From Gordonia pseudamarae (GTDB lineage Bacteria > Actinomycetota > Actinomycetes > Mycobacteriales > Mycobacteriaceae), in contig NZ_CP045809.1 in NCBI RefSeq assembly GCF_025273675.1, forward strand, positions 3,782,001 to 3,846,000: 64,000 bases of DNA, written 5' to 3'. This document shows, piece after piece, positions 1 to 8,192 of this stretch (the stretch's first letter is position 1; every line of letters begins with the position of its first letter). The notes beneath the pieces were generated by a model. The model did not search any database, was not told where the DNA came from, and saw only the letters and a list, made by a program, of their open reading frames with translations. The position numbers were made by a program, and so were the translations under genes.

Positions 1-2
1 AC

Positions 3-257
3 GTCTTCGTTCTCGACGAGCCGTTCAGCGCCCTTGACACCGACACCGAACAGGCGATCGTCCGAGCCATCCGGACCGCATGCCCCACCTCGACCATCGT
101 GATCGGCACCCAGCGTGTCTCGTCGATACGGAACGCCGATCAGATCGCCGTCATCGAGGCGGGCCGCATCGTCGCCGTCGGGACGCATCGTTCGCTGCTC
201 GCCGATTCCACCGTGTACCGGGAACTGGCCGATGCGCAGGCGGTGGCCGGTGTCTGA
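3..257 (+). CDS. ABC exporter subunit, C-terminal end of the nucleotide-binding domain (partial)
   Basis: The open frame enters from the left edge and ends at TGA 255-257, so only the last 84 residues are present. They start at the Walker B segment (VFVLDEPFSALD, catalytic Glu present) with its D-loop, and end shortly after the C-terminal HRSLL region. The switch position, normally His in ITHRLSTI, is Gln here (GTQRVSSI). Heterodimeric exporters commonly have one subunit with this change and therefore one degenerate ATP site. The next gene is a complete ABC exporter half-transporter with a normal His switch, so the two most likely form one heterodimer. Substrate unknown. The frame is certain; the pairing is inferred from adjacency. 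Confidence 0.85.
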   Translation, partial: VFVLDEPFSALDTDTEQAIVRAIRTACPTSTIVIGTQRVSSIRNADQIAVIEAGRIVAVGTHRSLLADSTVYRELADAQAVAGV

Positions 258-288
258 GCAGACCTCGTCGCCGGAGGATACGACCGGA

Positions 289-2181
289 ATGAGAACACTG
301 GCCTGGCTGCTGACGCAGATCCGGGTGAGCCGTCCGCGGATGGCGGCGGTGTCGGCCCTGGCCGTTCTCGCCACGGTGGGCACGCTCGCCACCCCCATCA
401 TCCTGGGCGCCGCCACCAACGTGATCGTCGACGGCACCACCGGACCGGTCGGCGCCGAATCGGGCGCGATGGACTGGGACCTGCTGTGGACCCTGATCGT
501 GGCGGCCGCCGCGATCTACCTGATCAGCTATGTCTGCACGCTGACCCAGGGGCTGCTGCTGACCACCACCGTGCAACTGTCGATCGCGAGGCTGCGCGCC
601 AAGGTGTCCGAACTGATCCCGCGGGTCCCCATCGGGTTCACCGAGTCGACCAAACGCGGTGAGCTGATGGCCAAGGCCACCACCCACATCGACAACGCCA
701 CCACGGTGCTCGGGCCGTTGTTCGTCTCACTGCCGACCAATCTGCTGACCGCGGTGTTCACCACCGTCGTGTTGTTCTGGATCTCGCCACTGCTGGCGGC
801 GATCATCCTGTTGTCCGCGCCGGTCTCGGCGGTGGCCGCGATGGTCGTCGCCAAACGCGCCAAGCCGAACCTGACGCGGCAGTGGCAGGCCACCTCGTCG
901 CTGTCCGGAAGTTTCGAGGAGGAGCTGACCGCGCGGCAGATGCTCAAGGCCTATGAGGCCGATGACCTCGTGAGGGAGCGGTTCACCACACTCAACGACA
1001 CCCTGTTCTCGTCGATGCGGTCGGCACAGTGGACGGCCGGAACTCTGGCTCCTGCCCTGACCTGCATGAACGCGATCGTATATCTCATCCTCGCGGTGGT
1101 GGGCGGTGTGCAGGTGATCAACGGCGACCTGAGCCTCGGCGCCGCACAGGTCGTGGTCGTCTTCGCCTCTCAGCTGGCCGGATCGGTCAAGGAACTCGCG
1201 GGCTTCCTGCCACGCATCCAGTCCGGTGCCGTGTCCGCGGGCCAGGTGCGGGACCTGCTGCAGACTCCCGCGGAATCCGATCCGGCCGTCGACGCCGCCG
1301 AGCTGCCGGTCTCGCCGGAGGGTCCACCGCGAATCGAGTTCGACAACGTCGGTTTCGGCTACGATCCCGGCGCCCGGGTGCTGCACGAGGTCTCGTTCTC
1401 GATGCCACCGGGAACCACCACGGCGATCGTGGGAACCACCGGGTCGGGCAAGACCACACTGACCAGCCTGTTGCAGTGCTTCTACACCCCCGATTCGGGC
1501 AGCATCCGGATCAACGGCACCGATGTCACCGACCTGGGCAGGGCGGGGACGCGCTCGATGATCGCGGCCGTCGCCCAGGAGCCGTGGCTGTTCACCGGCA
1601 GCGTCGGCGACAACGTGGCCTACGGGCTGCGCGAGACCGACGACCAGAGCGATGCGGGGGCACGTGAACTGGCCCTGGCCGAGGCCATCGTCGACAGTCA
1701 TGTGGGCCAGATCGTGTCCGTTCTGCCCGAGGGCCTGGACACGACGGTCGGCAATGACGGCGGAAACCTGAGCGCGGGTGAACTCCAGCTGGTGACCGTG
1801 GCCCGAGCGATCGCGGCCCAGCCCCGGATCCTGGTGCTCGATGAGGCGACCAGCTCCGCCGATCCCCGTACCGAACTGCTGATTCAGCGGGCACTGCTGC
1901 GCTTGCGCAGCAGAACCACCACCCTGCTGGTCACCCATCGCCTGGCCACGGCGGCCCTCGCCGACCAGATAGTCGTCCTTGAAGGCGGCCGGGTGGTCGA
2001 ATGTGGCACCCATCGTGATCTGATCGCCGCCGGGGGCAGCTACGCTCAACGATGCGAGCGAGACAGGCAAGAGGATGTCTCCGACGTCGCCTCGCGCACT
2101 CGGGGGGCCCGCCGGGCCAGTTACGACGAAACACCGACACAGGTATTGGGCCGTATCAACACGACGGTTCCCTGGGAATAG
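289..2181 (+). CDS. ABC exporter, fused transmembrane and ATP-binding domains (heterodimer partner)
   Basis: A 630-residue half-transporter of type IV exporter architecture. The N-terminal 300 or so residues hold hydrophobic segments of the six-helix exporter domain. The C-terminal half is the ATPase, with Walker A GTTGSGKTT, signature LSAGE in place of the usual LSGGQ, Walker B ILVLDEATSSAD and switch His in VTHRLAT. The start is placed at ATG 289 because GGAGG lies at 273-277. A GTG at 250 would overlap the upstream stop and is the alternative. The non-canonical signature here and the Gln switch in the upstream subunit fit a heterodimer with one weak ATP site. Exported substrate unknown; the adjacent mycolyltransferase hints at a cell-envelope role, which is only inference. 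Confidence 0.9.
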   Translation: MRTLAWLLTQIRVSRPRMAAVSALAVLATVGTLATPIILGAATNVIVDGTTGPVGAESGAMDWDLLWTLIVAAAAIYLISYVCTLTQGLLLTTTVQLSIARLRAKVSELIPRVPIGFTESTKRGELMAKATTHIDNATTVLGPLFVSLPTNLLTAVFTTVVLFWISPLLAAIILLSAPVSAVAAMVVAKRAKPNLTRQWQATSSLSGSFEEELTARQMLKAYEADDLVRERFTTLNDTLFSSMRSAQWTAGTLAPALTCMNAIVYLILAVVGGVQVINGDLSLGAAQVVVVFASQLAGSVKELAGFLPRIQSGAVSAGQVRDLLQTPAESDPAVDAAELPVSPEGPPRIEFDNVGFGYDPGARVLHEVSFSMPPGTTTAIVGTTGSGKTTLTSLLQCFYTPDSGSIRINGTDVTDLGRAGTRSMIAAVAQEPWLFTGSVGDNVAYGLRETDDQSDAGARELALAEAIVDSHVGQIVSVLPEGLDTTVGNDGGNLSAGELQLVTVARAIAAQPRILVLDEATSSADPRTELLIQRALLRLRSRTTTLLVTHRLATAALADQIVVLEGGRVVECGTHRDLIAAGGSYAQRCERDRQEDVSDVASRTRGARRASYDETPTQVLGRINTTVPWE

Positions 2182-2192
2182 ATGGAGGTCTT

Positions 2193-3212
2193 GTGTTGAA
2201 AGTACGCATCGGTCAGCGTCCCGTCACTGCGTTCGCCCGGGTGGGGGCGATCGCCGCCGCGGTCACCGCACTGTCGTTGATCGCGTCCTCGGCGACCGGG
2301 GTCGCGTCCGCCGATCCGTCGTCGCTGCTGGTCGACGCCGGTTCCACGTCCGATCGGGTCACCGACATCGTCGTGCATTCGCCGTCGATGAACAACGACA
2401 TCCCGCTGACAATCATCAAGCCGAAGGATCAGTCCAGGCCGCGCGGGGTTATCTATCTGCTCAACGGTGCCGGTGGCGGCGAGGACAACGCCAACTGGCT
2501 CAACAAGTCCGACATCGAGAAGTTCACCGCGAACAAGAACCTCTACGTGGTGATCCCCAACAAGGGACGGTTCAGTTACTACACCGACTGGCAGAAGCCC
2601 GACCCCGAACTGGGTGTGTACAAGTGGTCGACCTTCCTCGGCAAGGAATTGCCACCGGTCATCGACGCCACCTTCAACACCAACGGCCGCAATGCCATCG
2701 GCGGCATCTCGTCGTCGGCCACGTCGGTTCTGAACCTGGCGATCGAGCACAAGGGCCTGTACAAGGCCGTGGCCGCCTACAGCGGTTGTGCCCAGACCTC
2801 GGACGCCTTCGGGCAGCGCAGCATCCGGCTCGTCGTCGAATCCCGGGGCAACGGCGATGCGACCAACATGTGGGGGCCGCTCGACGGTCCGGCGTGGCGG
2901 GCCAATGACCCGGTGGTGCACGCGGACAAGTTGCGTGGTCTCAAACTCTACCTGTCGAGCGGCTCGGGTCTGCCCGGCCGCTACGACAACTTCCGCTACG
3001 TCACGGACGCCAAGACGCTGGCCGATCAGATCGTGGTGGGCGGCGTCCTGGAGGGCGGGTCGTTGTACTGCACCCAGAATCTCGCCCAGCGCCTGCGCAC
3101 GCTGAAGATTCCGGCGACCGTCGATCTCGAGCCCGCGGGCTCGCATTCGTGGCTGTACTGGCAGTCACAGCTGCACCGTTCGTGGTCGTTTTACGAGCAG
3201 GCTCTGCGCTGA
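2193..3212 (+). CDS. Secreted mycolyltransferase of the antigen 85 / Cmt family
   Basis: A 339-residue exported alpha/beta hydrolase-fold enzyme. The N-terminus is a signal peptide: a basic start, an Ala/Val/Leu-rich core, then a cleavage region near ASADPS. It matches the Ag85 layout: a YLLNGAGG oxyanion-side segment, a YTDW...YKWSTFL block, the nucleophile elbow GGISSSAT (first Ser after Ile, equivalent to GLSMA in Ag85), and the C-terminal catalytic His block SHSWLYW. Such enzymes move mycolic acids between trehalose esters and arabinogalactan in the outer envelope, so the host makes mycolic acids. Start is GTG 2193 or TTG 2196 after GGAGG 2184-2188. The gene follows the ABC exporter by 11 nt, so co-transcription is likely. 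A strong hairpin follows. Confidence 0.9.
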   Translation: MLKVRIGQRPVTAFARVGAIAAAVTALSLIASSATGVASADPSSLLVDAGSTSDRVTDIVVHSPSMNNDIPLTIIKPKDQSRPRGVIYLLNGAGGGEDNANWLNKSDIEKFTANKNLYVVIPNKGRFSYYTDWQKPDPELGVYKWSTFLGKELPPVIDATFNTNGRNAIGGISSSATSVLNLAIEHKGLYKAVAAYSGCAQTSDAFGQRSIRLVVESRGNGDATNMWGPLDGPAWRANDPVVHADKLRGLKLYLSSGSGLPGRYDNFRYVTDAKTLADQIVVGGVLEGGSLYCTQNLAQRLRTLKIPATVDLEPAGSHSWLYWQSQLHRSWSFYEQALR

Positions 3213-3226
3213 GACGATTCTCTGTC

Positions 3227-3261
3227 CCGCCCCTCTCGCCGATCGACCGCGAGAGGGGCGG
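3227..3261 (+). terminator. Hairpin terminator after the mycolyltransferase gene
   Basis: A perfect 12-bp stem (3227-3238 with 3250-3261, 11-nt loop) begins 14 nt after the mycolyltransferase stop. There is no clear U-tract, as is common in this group. It closes the exporter-mycolyltransferase unit. Confidence 0.75.
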
Positions 3262-3504
3262 AATCGTCGCCCCCGGAGCACGTATACAACAGTTGAATCC
3301 TTCGTGAAAGTTATCATTGTGTAATAACAGCGTTCACTTCTCCTAGCACCTGTGAGCTGCACACTCTCTCCCCATTACAACCATATTGTCACAAATTGAT
3401 AACCCTTCATGCTGGTGTGTTCCGGGTCATATAGCGGGCCGCTGGTGGGTGTTAGCTTTCCCATGGCCATCCAGGCCGGATCGCTACCCACAGAGGAGAC
3501 CCAC

Positions 3505-3597
3505 ATGGCTCACAAGGCAGACGTCATCGGTGGCGCAATCGCAACGGTCATCGTCGGCGCCGTCGCGGATCAGATTGTCAACAGTTCCTCCGAGTGA
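3505..3597 (+). CDS. 30-residue glycine/valine-rich hydrophobic peptide
   Basis: A very small gene chosen for its good ribosome site (AGAGGAGA at 3492-3499, 5 nt before ATG) and a terminator hairpin about 50 nt after the stop. The product has a short charged head (MAHKAD), a hydrophobic Gly/Ala/Val/Ile stretch of about 18 residues, and a Ser/Glu tail. This could be one membrane-spanning or membrane-surface helix. I recognise no family. Upstream, 3262-3504 has no other gene and is A/T-richer than its surroundings, consistent with a promoter. A second peptide of similar style lies at 4670-4777. Possible roles are a membrane-active peptide, a small membrane regulator or a toxin-like peptide; none is demonstrated. 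Confidence 0.55.
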   Translation: MAHKADVIGGAIATVIVGAVADQIVNSSSE

Positions 3598-3648
3598 GGA
3601 ACGTCGGGGCTGAGCTCGGAGTAGCCTCAGCCTCTGGATATGCCGCAC

Positions 3649-3683
3649 ACAAGGCCGGTCACGCTGAGCGTGACCGGCCTTGT
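3649..3683. terminator. Strong hairpin, probably a bidirectional terminator
   Basis: The arms 3649-3665 and 3667-3683 are fully complementary (17 bp); a realistic hairpin is a 14-bp stem with a 7-nt loop. It sits between the rightward small peptide gene and the stop of the leftward GNAT-like gene at 3727, so it can end both transcripts. Confidence 0.75.
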
Positions 3684-3726
3684 CGTGTATGACCAGAATC
3701 GGCGAGTCGTGGACGACCAGAATCAG

Positions 3727-4407
3727 CTATGCGCGCAGGCCGGCCTTGATCGCGGGAATGTCGGCGGCGACCACCTCGAATGTCCACACGGTCAAGCCCG
3801 CAACATGCGCGTGGGCACCACGATCGGCCAAGGACCACTTGCGCCGGTACATGTCGGCCAGCGCCGGATCGTTGGTCCGCAGCACAACCGATTCGCCGCG
3901 GGCCTCGGCGAGGTCCCCAACCTCCAGCACAAGCGCCGACAGCACCCCGGTATTGCGGGTGTTCGGGCTGACGATCGCAAGGCTTACGTCGATGGCCTCA
4001 GGATTTGACCACACCGCGGCGTCGGCATCGCGCATGGCCGCGTACCGTTGCGCAAAGTCCGGATGCGCCGTGACAAAGGCCTTGGTATATGCCACTTGTT
4101 CCTCGGAGGCCGGGGCGGGCGAACGGCCCGGCACCCGCAGCAGAACGACACCGACCAGCACGCCCGAAGCGTCGAACGCGCCGAACGCATCCCCCGACTC
4201 CAGCACACCGCACCGGATGTCGGCCAGCCAGCGCGCAGACTCATACGACAGCGCGTCCCCGAACAACCAGCGGTACACAGGCAACTCCAGATAGGCAGCA
4301 CTCACCAGATCCACCACCTGTTCCCGGTCGCCGGGACCCAGCATCCGGCAACTCACCTCACGGTCATGGCCTCCGATCACCATCGGCCCGCGGCCTGTCG
4401 GCTTCAC
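3727..4407 (-). CDS. Putative GNAT-family N-acetyltransferase
   Basis: A 226-residue soluble protein. A core beta-strand segment (ASGVLVGVVLLRVPG) is followed by a segment resembling the acetyl-CoA loop (LAIVSPNTRNTGVLSALV) and a C-terminal segment on the pattern NDPALADMYRRKW, as in GNAT enzymes. The loop lacks a clean Q/RxxGxG/A signature, so assignment is moderate and the substrate is unknown. Start is GTG 4407 because GGAGG lies 7 nt upstream; in-frame ATG 4383 is the alternative. The gene lies alone between two small hydrophobic peptide genes and is convergent with the first and divergent from the second. Acetylation of a peptide or self-protection is possible but speculative. Confidence 0.6.
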   Translation of the reverse strand: MKPTGRGPMVIGGHDREVSCRMLGPGDREQVVDLVSAAYLELPVYRWLFGDALSYESARWLADIRCGVLESGDAFGAFDASGVLVGVVLLRVPGRSPAPASEEQVAYTKAFVTAHPDFAQRYAAMRDADAAVWSNPEAIDVSLAIVSPNTRNTGVLSALVLEVGDLAEARGESVVLRTNDPALADMYRRKWSLADRGAHAHVAGLTVWTFEVVAADIPAIKAGLRA

Positions 4408-4622
4408 CCGCCCACCTCCATCTCGGCTCGTCGCCGTTCCTCGCCCGATCCGATCGCCACGGCCTCGGGTCCCGATGGGCAGACTAAACCACGACCGGCC
4501 ACACAGCGGCAGGTTTGCCAACTCGCCCCCGGTGTATTGCGCCCCGATCACGACTCGATATGTGGTCGTTCCACCCACAAATCCGAAAAGCTGGCACACT
4601 CCTGATCCTCTATGCTAACTTC

Positions 4623-4649
4623 TGGTCATGGCCGAATCGGCCATGACCA
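4623..4649. promoter_or_regulatory. Perfect 13-bp palindrome, operator-like, before the second small peptide gene
   Basis: Arms 4623-4635 and 4637-4649 are perfectly complementary around one central base (core TCATGGCCGA). The site lies 20 nt before the ATG at 4670 and between divergent transcription units. This fits a dimeric repressor operator; a leader hairpin is the alternative. Confidence 0.5.
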
Positions 4650-4669
4650 CCCACCTATAAGGAGCAATA

Positions 4670-4777
4670 ATGGCACTTCGTGAAGGCGGCGTTCCCAGCC
4701 AGGGCGACATCATCGGCGACATCGTCGGCAGCATCGTCGGCGGCCTCATCGACGGCGGCGGTTCGTCGGGCGACTAG
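4670..4777 (+). CDS. 35-residue glycine-rich amphipathic peptide
   Basis: A tiny gene with an AAGGAG ribosome site 5 nt before the ATG and a 17-bp terminator hairpin from 4791. The product has a short N-terminus (MALREGG), a repeating segment of the pattern DIIGDIVGSIVGGLID, and a Gly/Ser/Asp tail. The regular spacing of Ile/Val/Leu with Asp/Gly suggests an amphipathic, membrane-associating helix. It resembles the 30-residue peptide at 3505 in size, Gly/Ile/Val content and gene layout but not in alignable sequence. I recognise no family. It has its own palindrome upstream, so its expression is probably controlled separately. Confidence 0.55.
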   Translation: MALREGGVPSQGDIIGDIVGSIVGGLIDGGGSSGD

Positions 4778-4790
4778 TTTTCGATCCACC

Positions 4791-4832
4791 AGAGAGAGAA
4801 CGGATTCTGAACATCGAATCCGTTCTCTCTCT
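4791..4832 (+). terminator. Strong hairpin terminator after the second small peptide
   Basis: A 17-bp perfect stem (4791-4807 with 4816-4832) around an 8-nt loop, 13 nt after the stop. A very long stem for a 36-codon transcript. Confidence 0.8.
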
Positions 4833-5236
4833 TCGTATGTGTGAAATGCGAACGAGATGGTGGCAACGCCGGGCGCCCATAGTGTGCGCAGAACACTGAT
4901 CAAGAATCACGGGACCATCTGTTGACACCCGCCGATCGGGCTGCACTACCGGCACCATCACGAGCTTTTCAGTATATTCCTGTCGCAAATCCTTCTTTAA
5001 CTAAACTAATATCACGCGGTAATCACGACTCCACAATGGTCGCGCCACAAGCCGTCCCAGCGCCGCCCGAGCACGAACCCGGCCCCGTTGAGCGTTTGCC
5101 CACCACCCGGTTGCTCCTGGACGACTTCGGCGCGCATATCCGGCGAACATACGGTTGACTGTCGGGTGGACGCCGGAAACGTCGCATCCGGTGCCACATC
5201 CAGCCAGCCCGCGACGCCGCTCACCGAGGAGTCACC
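4833..5236. other. Intergenic region, no gene recognised
   Basis: 404 nt. The central part (about 4960-5020) is A/T-rich against a G/C-rich background and probably holds the promoter of the hydrolase gene that follows. Open frames here have no ribosome sites or protein-like composition. Confidence 0.5.
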
Positions 5237-6325
5237 GTGCCCGGCCCCGACAAGCCCCACACCCCGCCACCCGGCACCCGACCCGGCGCGCCCAACCTCC
5301 GTCCCGTCTCCGACACCCGGATCCGGATCGAGTACCGGACGGTGCACGGCTACCGGCGCGCGTTCCGGATCGCCGGCGGCGGCCCCGCGTTGTTGTTGAT
5401 CCACGGCATCGGCGACAACTCGTCCACCTGGGACGAGATCATTCCCACGTTGGCTCAGCACTACACCGTGATCGCTCCCGACCTGCTCGGCCACGGCCAG
5501 TCCGACAAGCCGCGCGCCGACTATTCGGTGGCCGCTTTCGCCAACGGTATGCGTGACCTGCTGGTGGTACTCGGTATCCCCAAGGTCACCGTGATCGGCC
5601 ATTCCCTTGGCGGCGGCGTCGCCATGCAGTTCTGCTACCAGTTCCCCCGGTTCGTCGAACGGCTCGTGCTGGTCGCGGCGGGTGGGGTGATGCGCGAGGT
5701 CAACCCCGTCCTGCGGATGGTGACCCTGCCCGGAGCCGGCGAACTCCTGGCCATGCTCCGGATTCCCGGCGTACTGCCCGCAGTGCGCTGGGGCGTCGAC
5801 AAGCTGGCCGATGCACCCCGTCTGCCCGGTGTCCCCGCCGGCTGGTCACCGAGCGGGGCGCTCAAGGACCACGACGACCTACTGCGGGTTGTGAGCGGAC
5901 TCGCCGACCCGGGCGCTTCCAAGGCGTTCCTGCGGACTCTGCACGCCGTCGTCGACTGGCGCGGGCAGTCGGTCACCATGCTCGACCGTTGTTATCTCAC
6001 CGAACGCCTGCCGATGCTGGTGCTCTGGGGCGACGAGGACACCGTCATCCCCTACCATCACGCGATCATCACCAACACCGTCATCCCGCATTCGGAGCTC
6101 GTCACCTTCGAGGGCTCCGGTCACTTCCCGTTCCACGACGATCCCGAACGCTTCACCCGCACCCTCATCGACTTCATCGAACGCACCACACCGCTGGATT
6201 TCGATCCGCTCATGTGGCGTGAACTGATGAGTTCGGGAGGCGCTCAGACCGCCGACTTCGAAGGTGACGAGGAGACCATCGACGAGGTGCTCGAAGCGTT
6301 CGAGGACGAGCGCAGCGCCACCTGA
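5237..6325 (+). CDS. Alpha/beta-fold hydrolase
   Basis: A 362-residue soluble hydrolase. The HGIGDNSSTWD segment is the oxyanion loop, GHSLGG is the nucleophile elbow (Ser), LWGDEDTVIP carries the acid region, and GSGHFPFHD carries the catalytic His. The N-terminal 25 residues are Pro-rich and the C-terminal 35 are acidic (EGDEETIDEVLEAFEDE), an unusual tail. GTG 5237 is preceded by GAGGAG 5 nt upstream. The family includes esterases, epoxide hydrolases and C-C hydrolases, and the substrate cannot be read from sequence. It stands alone: an intergenic region lies before it, and truA is convergent after it. Confidence 0.85.
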   Translation: MPGPDKPHTPPPGTRPGAPNLRPVSDTRIRIEYRTVHGYRRAFRIAGGGPALLLIHGIGDNSSTWDEIIPTLAQHYTVIAPDLLGHGQSDKPRADYSVAAFANGMRDLLVVLGIPKVTVIGHSLGGGVAMQFCYQFPRFVERLVLVAAGGVMREVNPVLRMVTLPGAGELLAMLRIPGVLPAVRWGVDKLADAPRLPGVPAGWSPSGALKDHDDLLRVVSGLADPGASKAFLRTLHAVVDWRGQSVTMLDRCYLTERLPMLVLWGDEDTVIPYHHAIITNTVIPHSELVTFEGSGHFPFHDDPERFTRTLIDFIERTTPLDFDPLMWRELMSSGGAQTADFEGDEETIDEVLEAFEDERSAT

Positions 6326-6448
6326 CCCACCGATTCAGCCGGGCGATTCCGAATATCCGCGGCGGCGGCCGGAAGGCGACCCACCCGTCGGTCCAGGCTC
6401 GTCACTCGTGCTCCTCGCGCCTCAACCGGCACGGTGGGCGGCAAGGGT

Positions 6449-7303
6449 TCAGGTGCCGCAGCAGCCACCGGGAGTTCGCACGTCACGCGTGATCGCGTTG
6501 CGAGCCGAGAGTTCGGCGTCGGCGGGATAGTCGACACCGATCAGGCACAATCCGCGGGCCTCTGCGACAGGTACTTGCTGGTTGCGTTCAGTCGCACCGA
6601 GCAACCGTCGGCACCAGCCGATGTCGCGACGGCCGTCTCCGACACTGGCGACGGCGCCGACCAGGGAGCGGACCATCGACCAGCAGAACGCGTCGGCGCT
6701 CACCGATCCGACCAGCACACCGTCGTCGTCGCGGCGCCAGGTAAAGCGTTGCAGCTCGCGGATGGTGGTGGCGCCCTCACGTCGCCGGCAGAATGCGGCG
6801 AAATCGTTGAGCCCCAACAAAGTCTGTGATGCGGCGTTCATCGCGTCGACGTCGAGCGGCCGACGCCACGCGGCTGTGGTGCGGGCGACCACCGGTTCGG
6901 CACCCCACCGGGCATCGGTAAGCCGGTACTCGTAGTGCCGTCGCAACGCCGAGAAGCGGGCATCAAAGTCGGCGGGCACCCGGTGGATCTCCTTGACCCG
7001 CACATCGTCGGGCAGCATCTTGCCCAGCCTTCCGACGAGCATCGACGGATCGCCCGCGATGCTGCGGGTGTCGAGGGCCGACTCCGGGATGTCCGCGTGG
7101 CATACCTGCCCGGTGGCGTGTACTCCCGCATCGGTGCGGCCGGCGACGGTAAGCCGCACCGGCACCCGCAACACCATCGCCAGGGTGTCTTCGAGGACCG
7201 CGCATACCGTCCGCTGATCGGTCTGCCGCGCCCAGCCCGCGAAATCCGTTCCGTCGTAACCCACATCGAGCCGCAGACGGACTAACCCGCTGAGCTGATT
7301 CAC
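6449..7303 (-). CDS. truA: tRNA pseudouridine synthase A
   Basis: Converts uridines 38-40 of the tRNA anticodon stem-loop to pseudouridine. The nucleophilic Asp is in [10 protein letters not shown], and the N-terminal [13 protein letters not shown] block and C-terminal SFCW-like [11 protein letters not shown] block are typical. Length about 284 residues is normal. The start is uncertain. GTG 7303 ([12 protein letters not shown]) has a weak GAGG before it. An upstream GTG at 7339 would fall beside the hairpin that follows rplQ, so I prefer 7303. Position directly after rplQ is the usual actinobacterial arrangement. Confidence 0.95.
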   Translation of the reverse strand: MNQLSGLVRLRLDVGYDGTDFAGWARQTDQRTVCAVLEDTLAMVLRVPVRLTVAGRTDAGVHATGQVCHADIPESALDTRSIAGDPSMLVGRLGKMLPDDVRVKEIHRVPADFDARFSALRRHYEYRLTDARWGAEPVVARTTAAWRRPLDVDAMNAASQTLLGLNDFAAFCRRREGATTIRELQRFTWRRDDDGVLVGSVSADAFCWSMVRSLVGAVASVGDGRRDIGWCRRLLGATERNQQVPVAEARGLCLIGVDYPADAELSARNAITRDVRTPGGCCGT

Positions 7304-7340
7304 CGGGCCTCGTTGCGTATCCCCGCTGATCCCACACACA

Positions 7341-7377
7341 ACGAACCCGTCGTCACCTGAGGTGACGACGGGTTCGT
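7341..7377 (-). terminator. Hairpin between rplQ and truA
   Basis: Arms 7341-7358 and 7360-7377 are perfectly complementary (18 bp). It lies 16 nt after the rplQ stop in the direction of transcription and should end, or strongly attenuate, the rpoA-rplQ transcript before truA. Confidence 0.75.
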
Positions 7378-7392
7378 GGGCAGCGTTGCTGC

Positions 7393-8100
7393 TCAGTCTT
7401 CCGACTCCTGCTGGCTCGGCGGCAGCGAGTAACCCGCGGCCTCGGCATCGGCGTCAGTGGCGAACCAGACCTCGGCGACCGTCGAGTCGTAGAACCGGGT
7501 GCCGGGGCGGTGGTAGAGCTTGGAGCTCTCGTTGCCCTTGATCGGGAAGCCCTCCGGCTGCGATCCGTCCTCGAGCGGGGCGTGCGAACCGGTGGCCGCG
7601 GGAGCCTCCGAGGTGTCGAGCAGACCCACCGGAGCGGCGGTCTCCTCGGACTCGGGGGCGTCGGTGGCCTCGGCCGCCTTCTGCGCCTCGGCGGCCTTGG
7701 ACGCGGCCGCGCGGTTGGCGCGGTTGGCCTCGGTCGACACAGTCTCACCGGTCACCAGCTCGATCACTGCCATGGGGGCGTTGTCGCCCTTGCGGTTCAG
7801 CGTCTTGATGATGCGGGTGTAGCCGCCGTTGCGATCGGCGTACGACGGACCGATCTCCTCGAACAGCACGTGCACGATGTCCTTGTCACGGATGACCTTG
7901 AGGACCTCACGACGGTTGGCGAGCTTGCCGTGCTTGGCGTGCGTGATCAGCTTCTCGGCGTACGGGCGCAACCGCTTGGCCTTGGCTTCGGTGGTGGTGA
8001 TGCGGCCGTGCTCGAAGAGCGAGGTGGCGAGGTTCGCCAAGATCGCCTTCTGATGGCTCGCCGACCCGCCGAGGCGGGCACCCTTTGTGGGCTTGGGCAT
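7393..8100 (-). CDS. rplQ: 50S ribosomal protein L17 with an extra C-terminal domain
   Basis: The first 120 or so residues are canonical L17 ([20 protein letters not shown] through [11 protein letters not shown]). The total of 235 residues is about twice the bacterial norm. After an Ala/Glu-rich linker (about 120-180) comes a compact conserved-looking C-terminal unit: [13 protein letters not shown], then [17 protein letters not shown], then [12 protein letters not shown]. This resembles short domains I know from tails of some actinobacterial secreted nucleases and other proteins; its role on a ribosomal protein is unknown to me. It is the last gene of the infA-rplQ group, and a strong hairpin follows. 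Confidence 0.97.
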   Translation of the reverse strand: MPKPTKGARLGGSASHQKAILANLATSLFEHGRITTTEAKAKRLRPYAEKLITHAKHGKLANRREVLKVIRDKDIVHVLFEEIGPSYADRNGGYTRIIKTLNRKGDNAPMAVIELVTGETVSTEANRANRAAASKAAEAQKAAEATDAPESEETAAPVGLLDTSEAPAATGSHAPLEDGSQPEGFPIKGNESSKLYHRPGTRFYDSTVAEVWFATDADAEAAGYSLPPSQQESED

Positions 8101-8192
8101 TGCTATCTCCTAGAAGAGACGACTCTCGATCTTTTCCGAAGACCTCGAGTCACGGGTTCTGATGGTGGGCTACAGCCCCCAGCGCTGTTCGG

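Noticed and set aside
727..2070. Leftward frame opposite the ABC exporter
   Set aside because: The exporter frame has all ATPase motifs; this one has none.
4922..5158. Rightward frame before the alpha/beta hydrolase
   Set aside because: No ribosome site and an A/T-rich promoter-like stretch runs through it.
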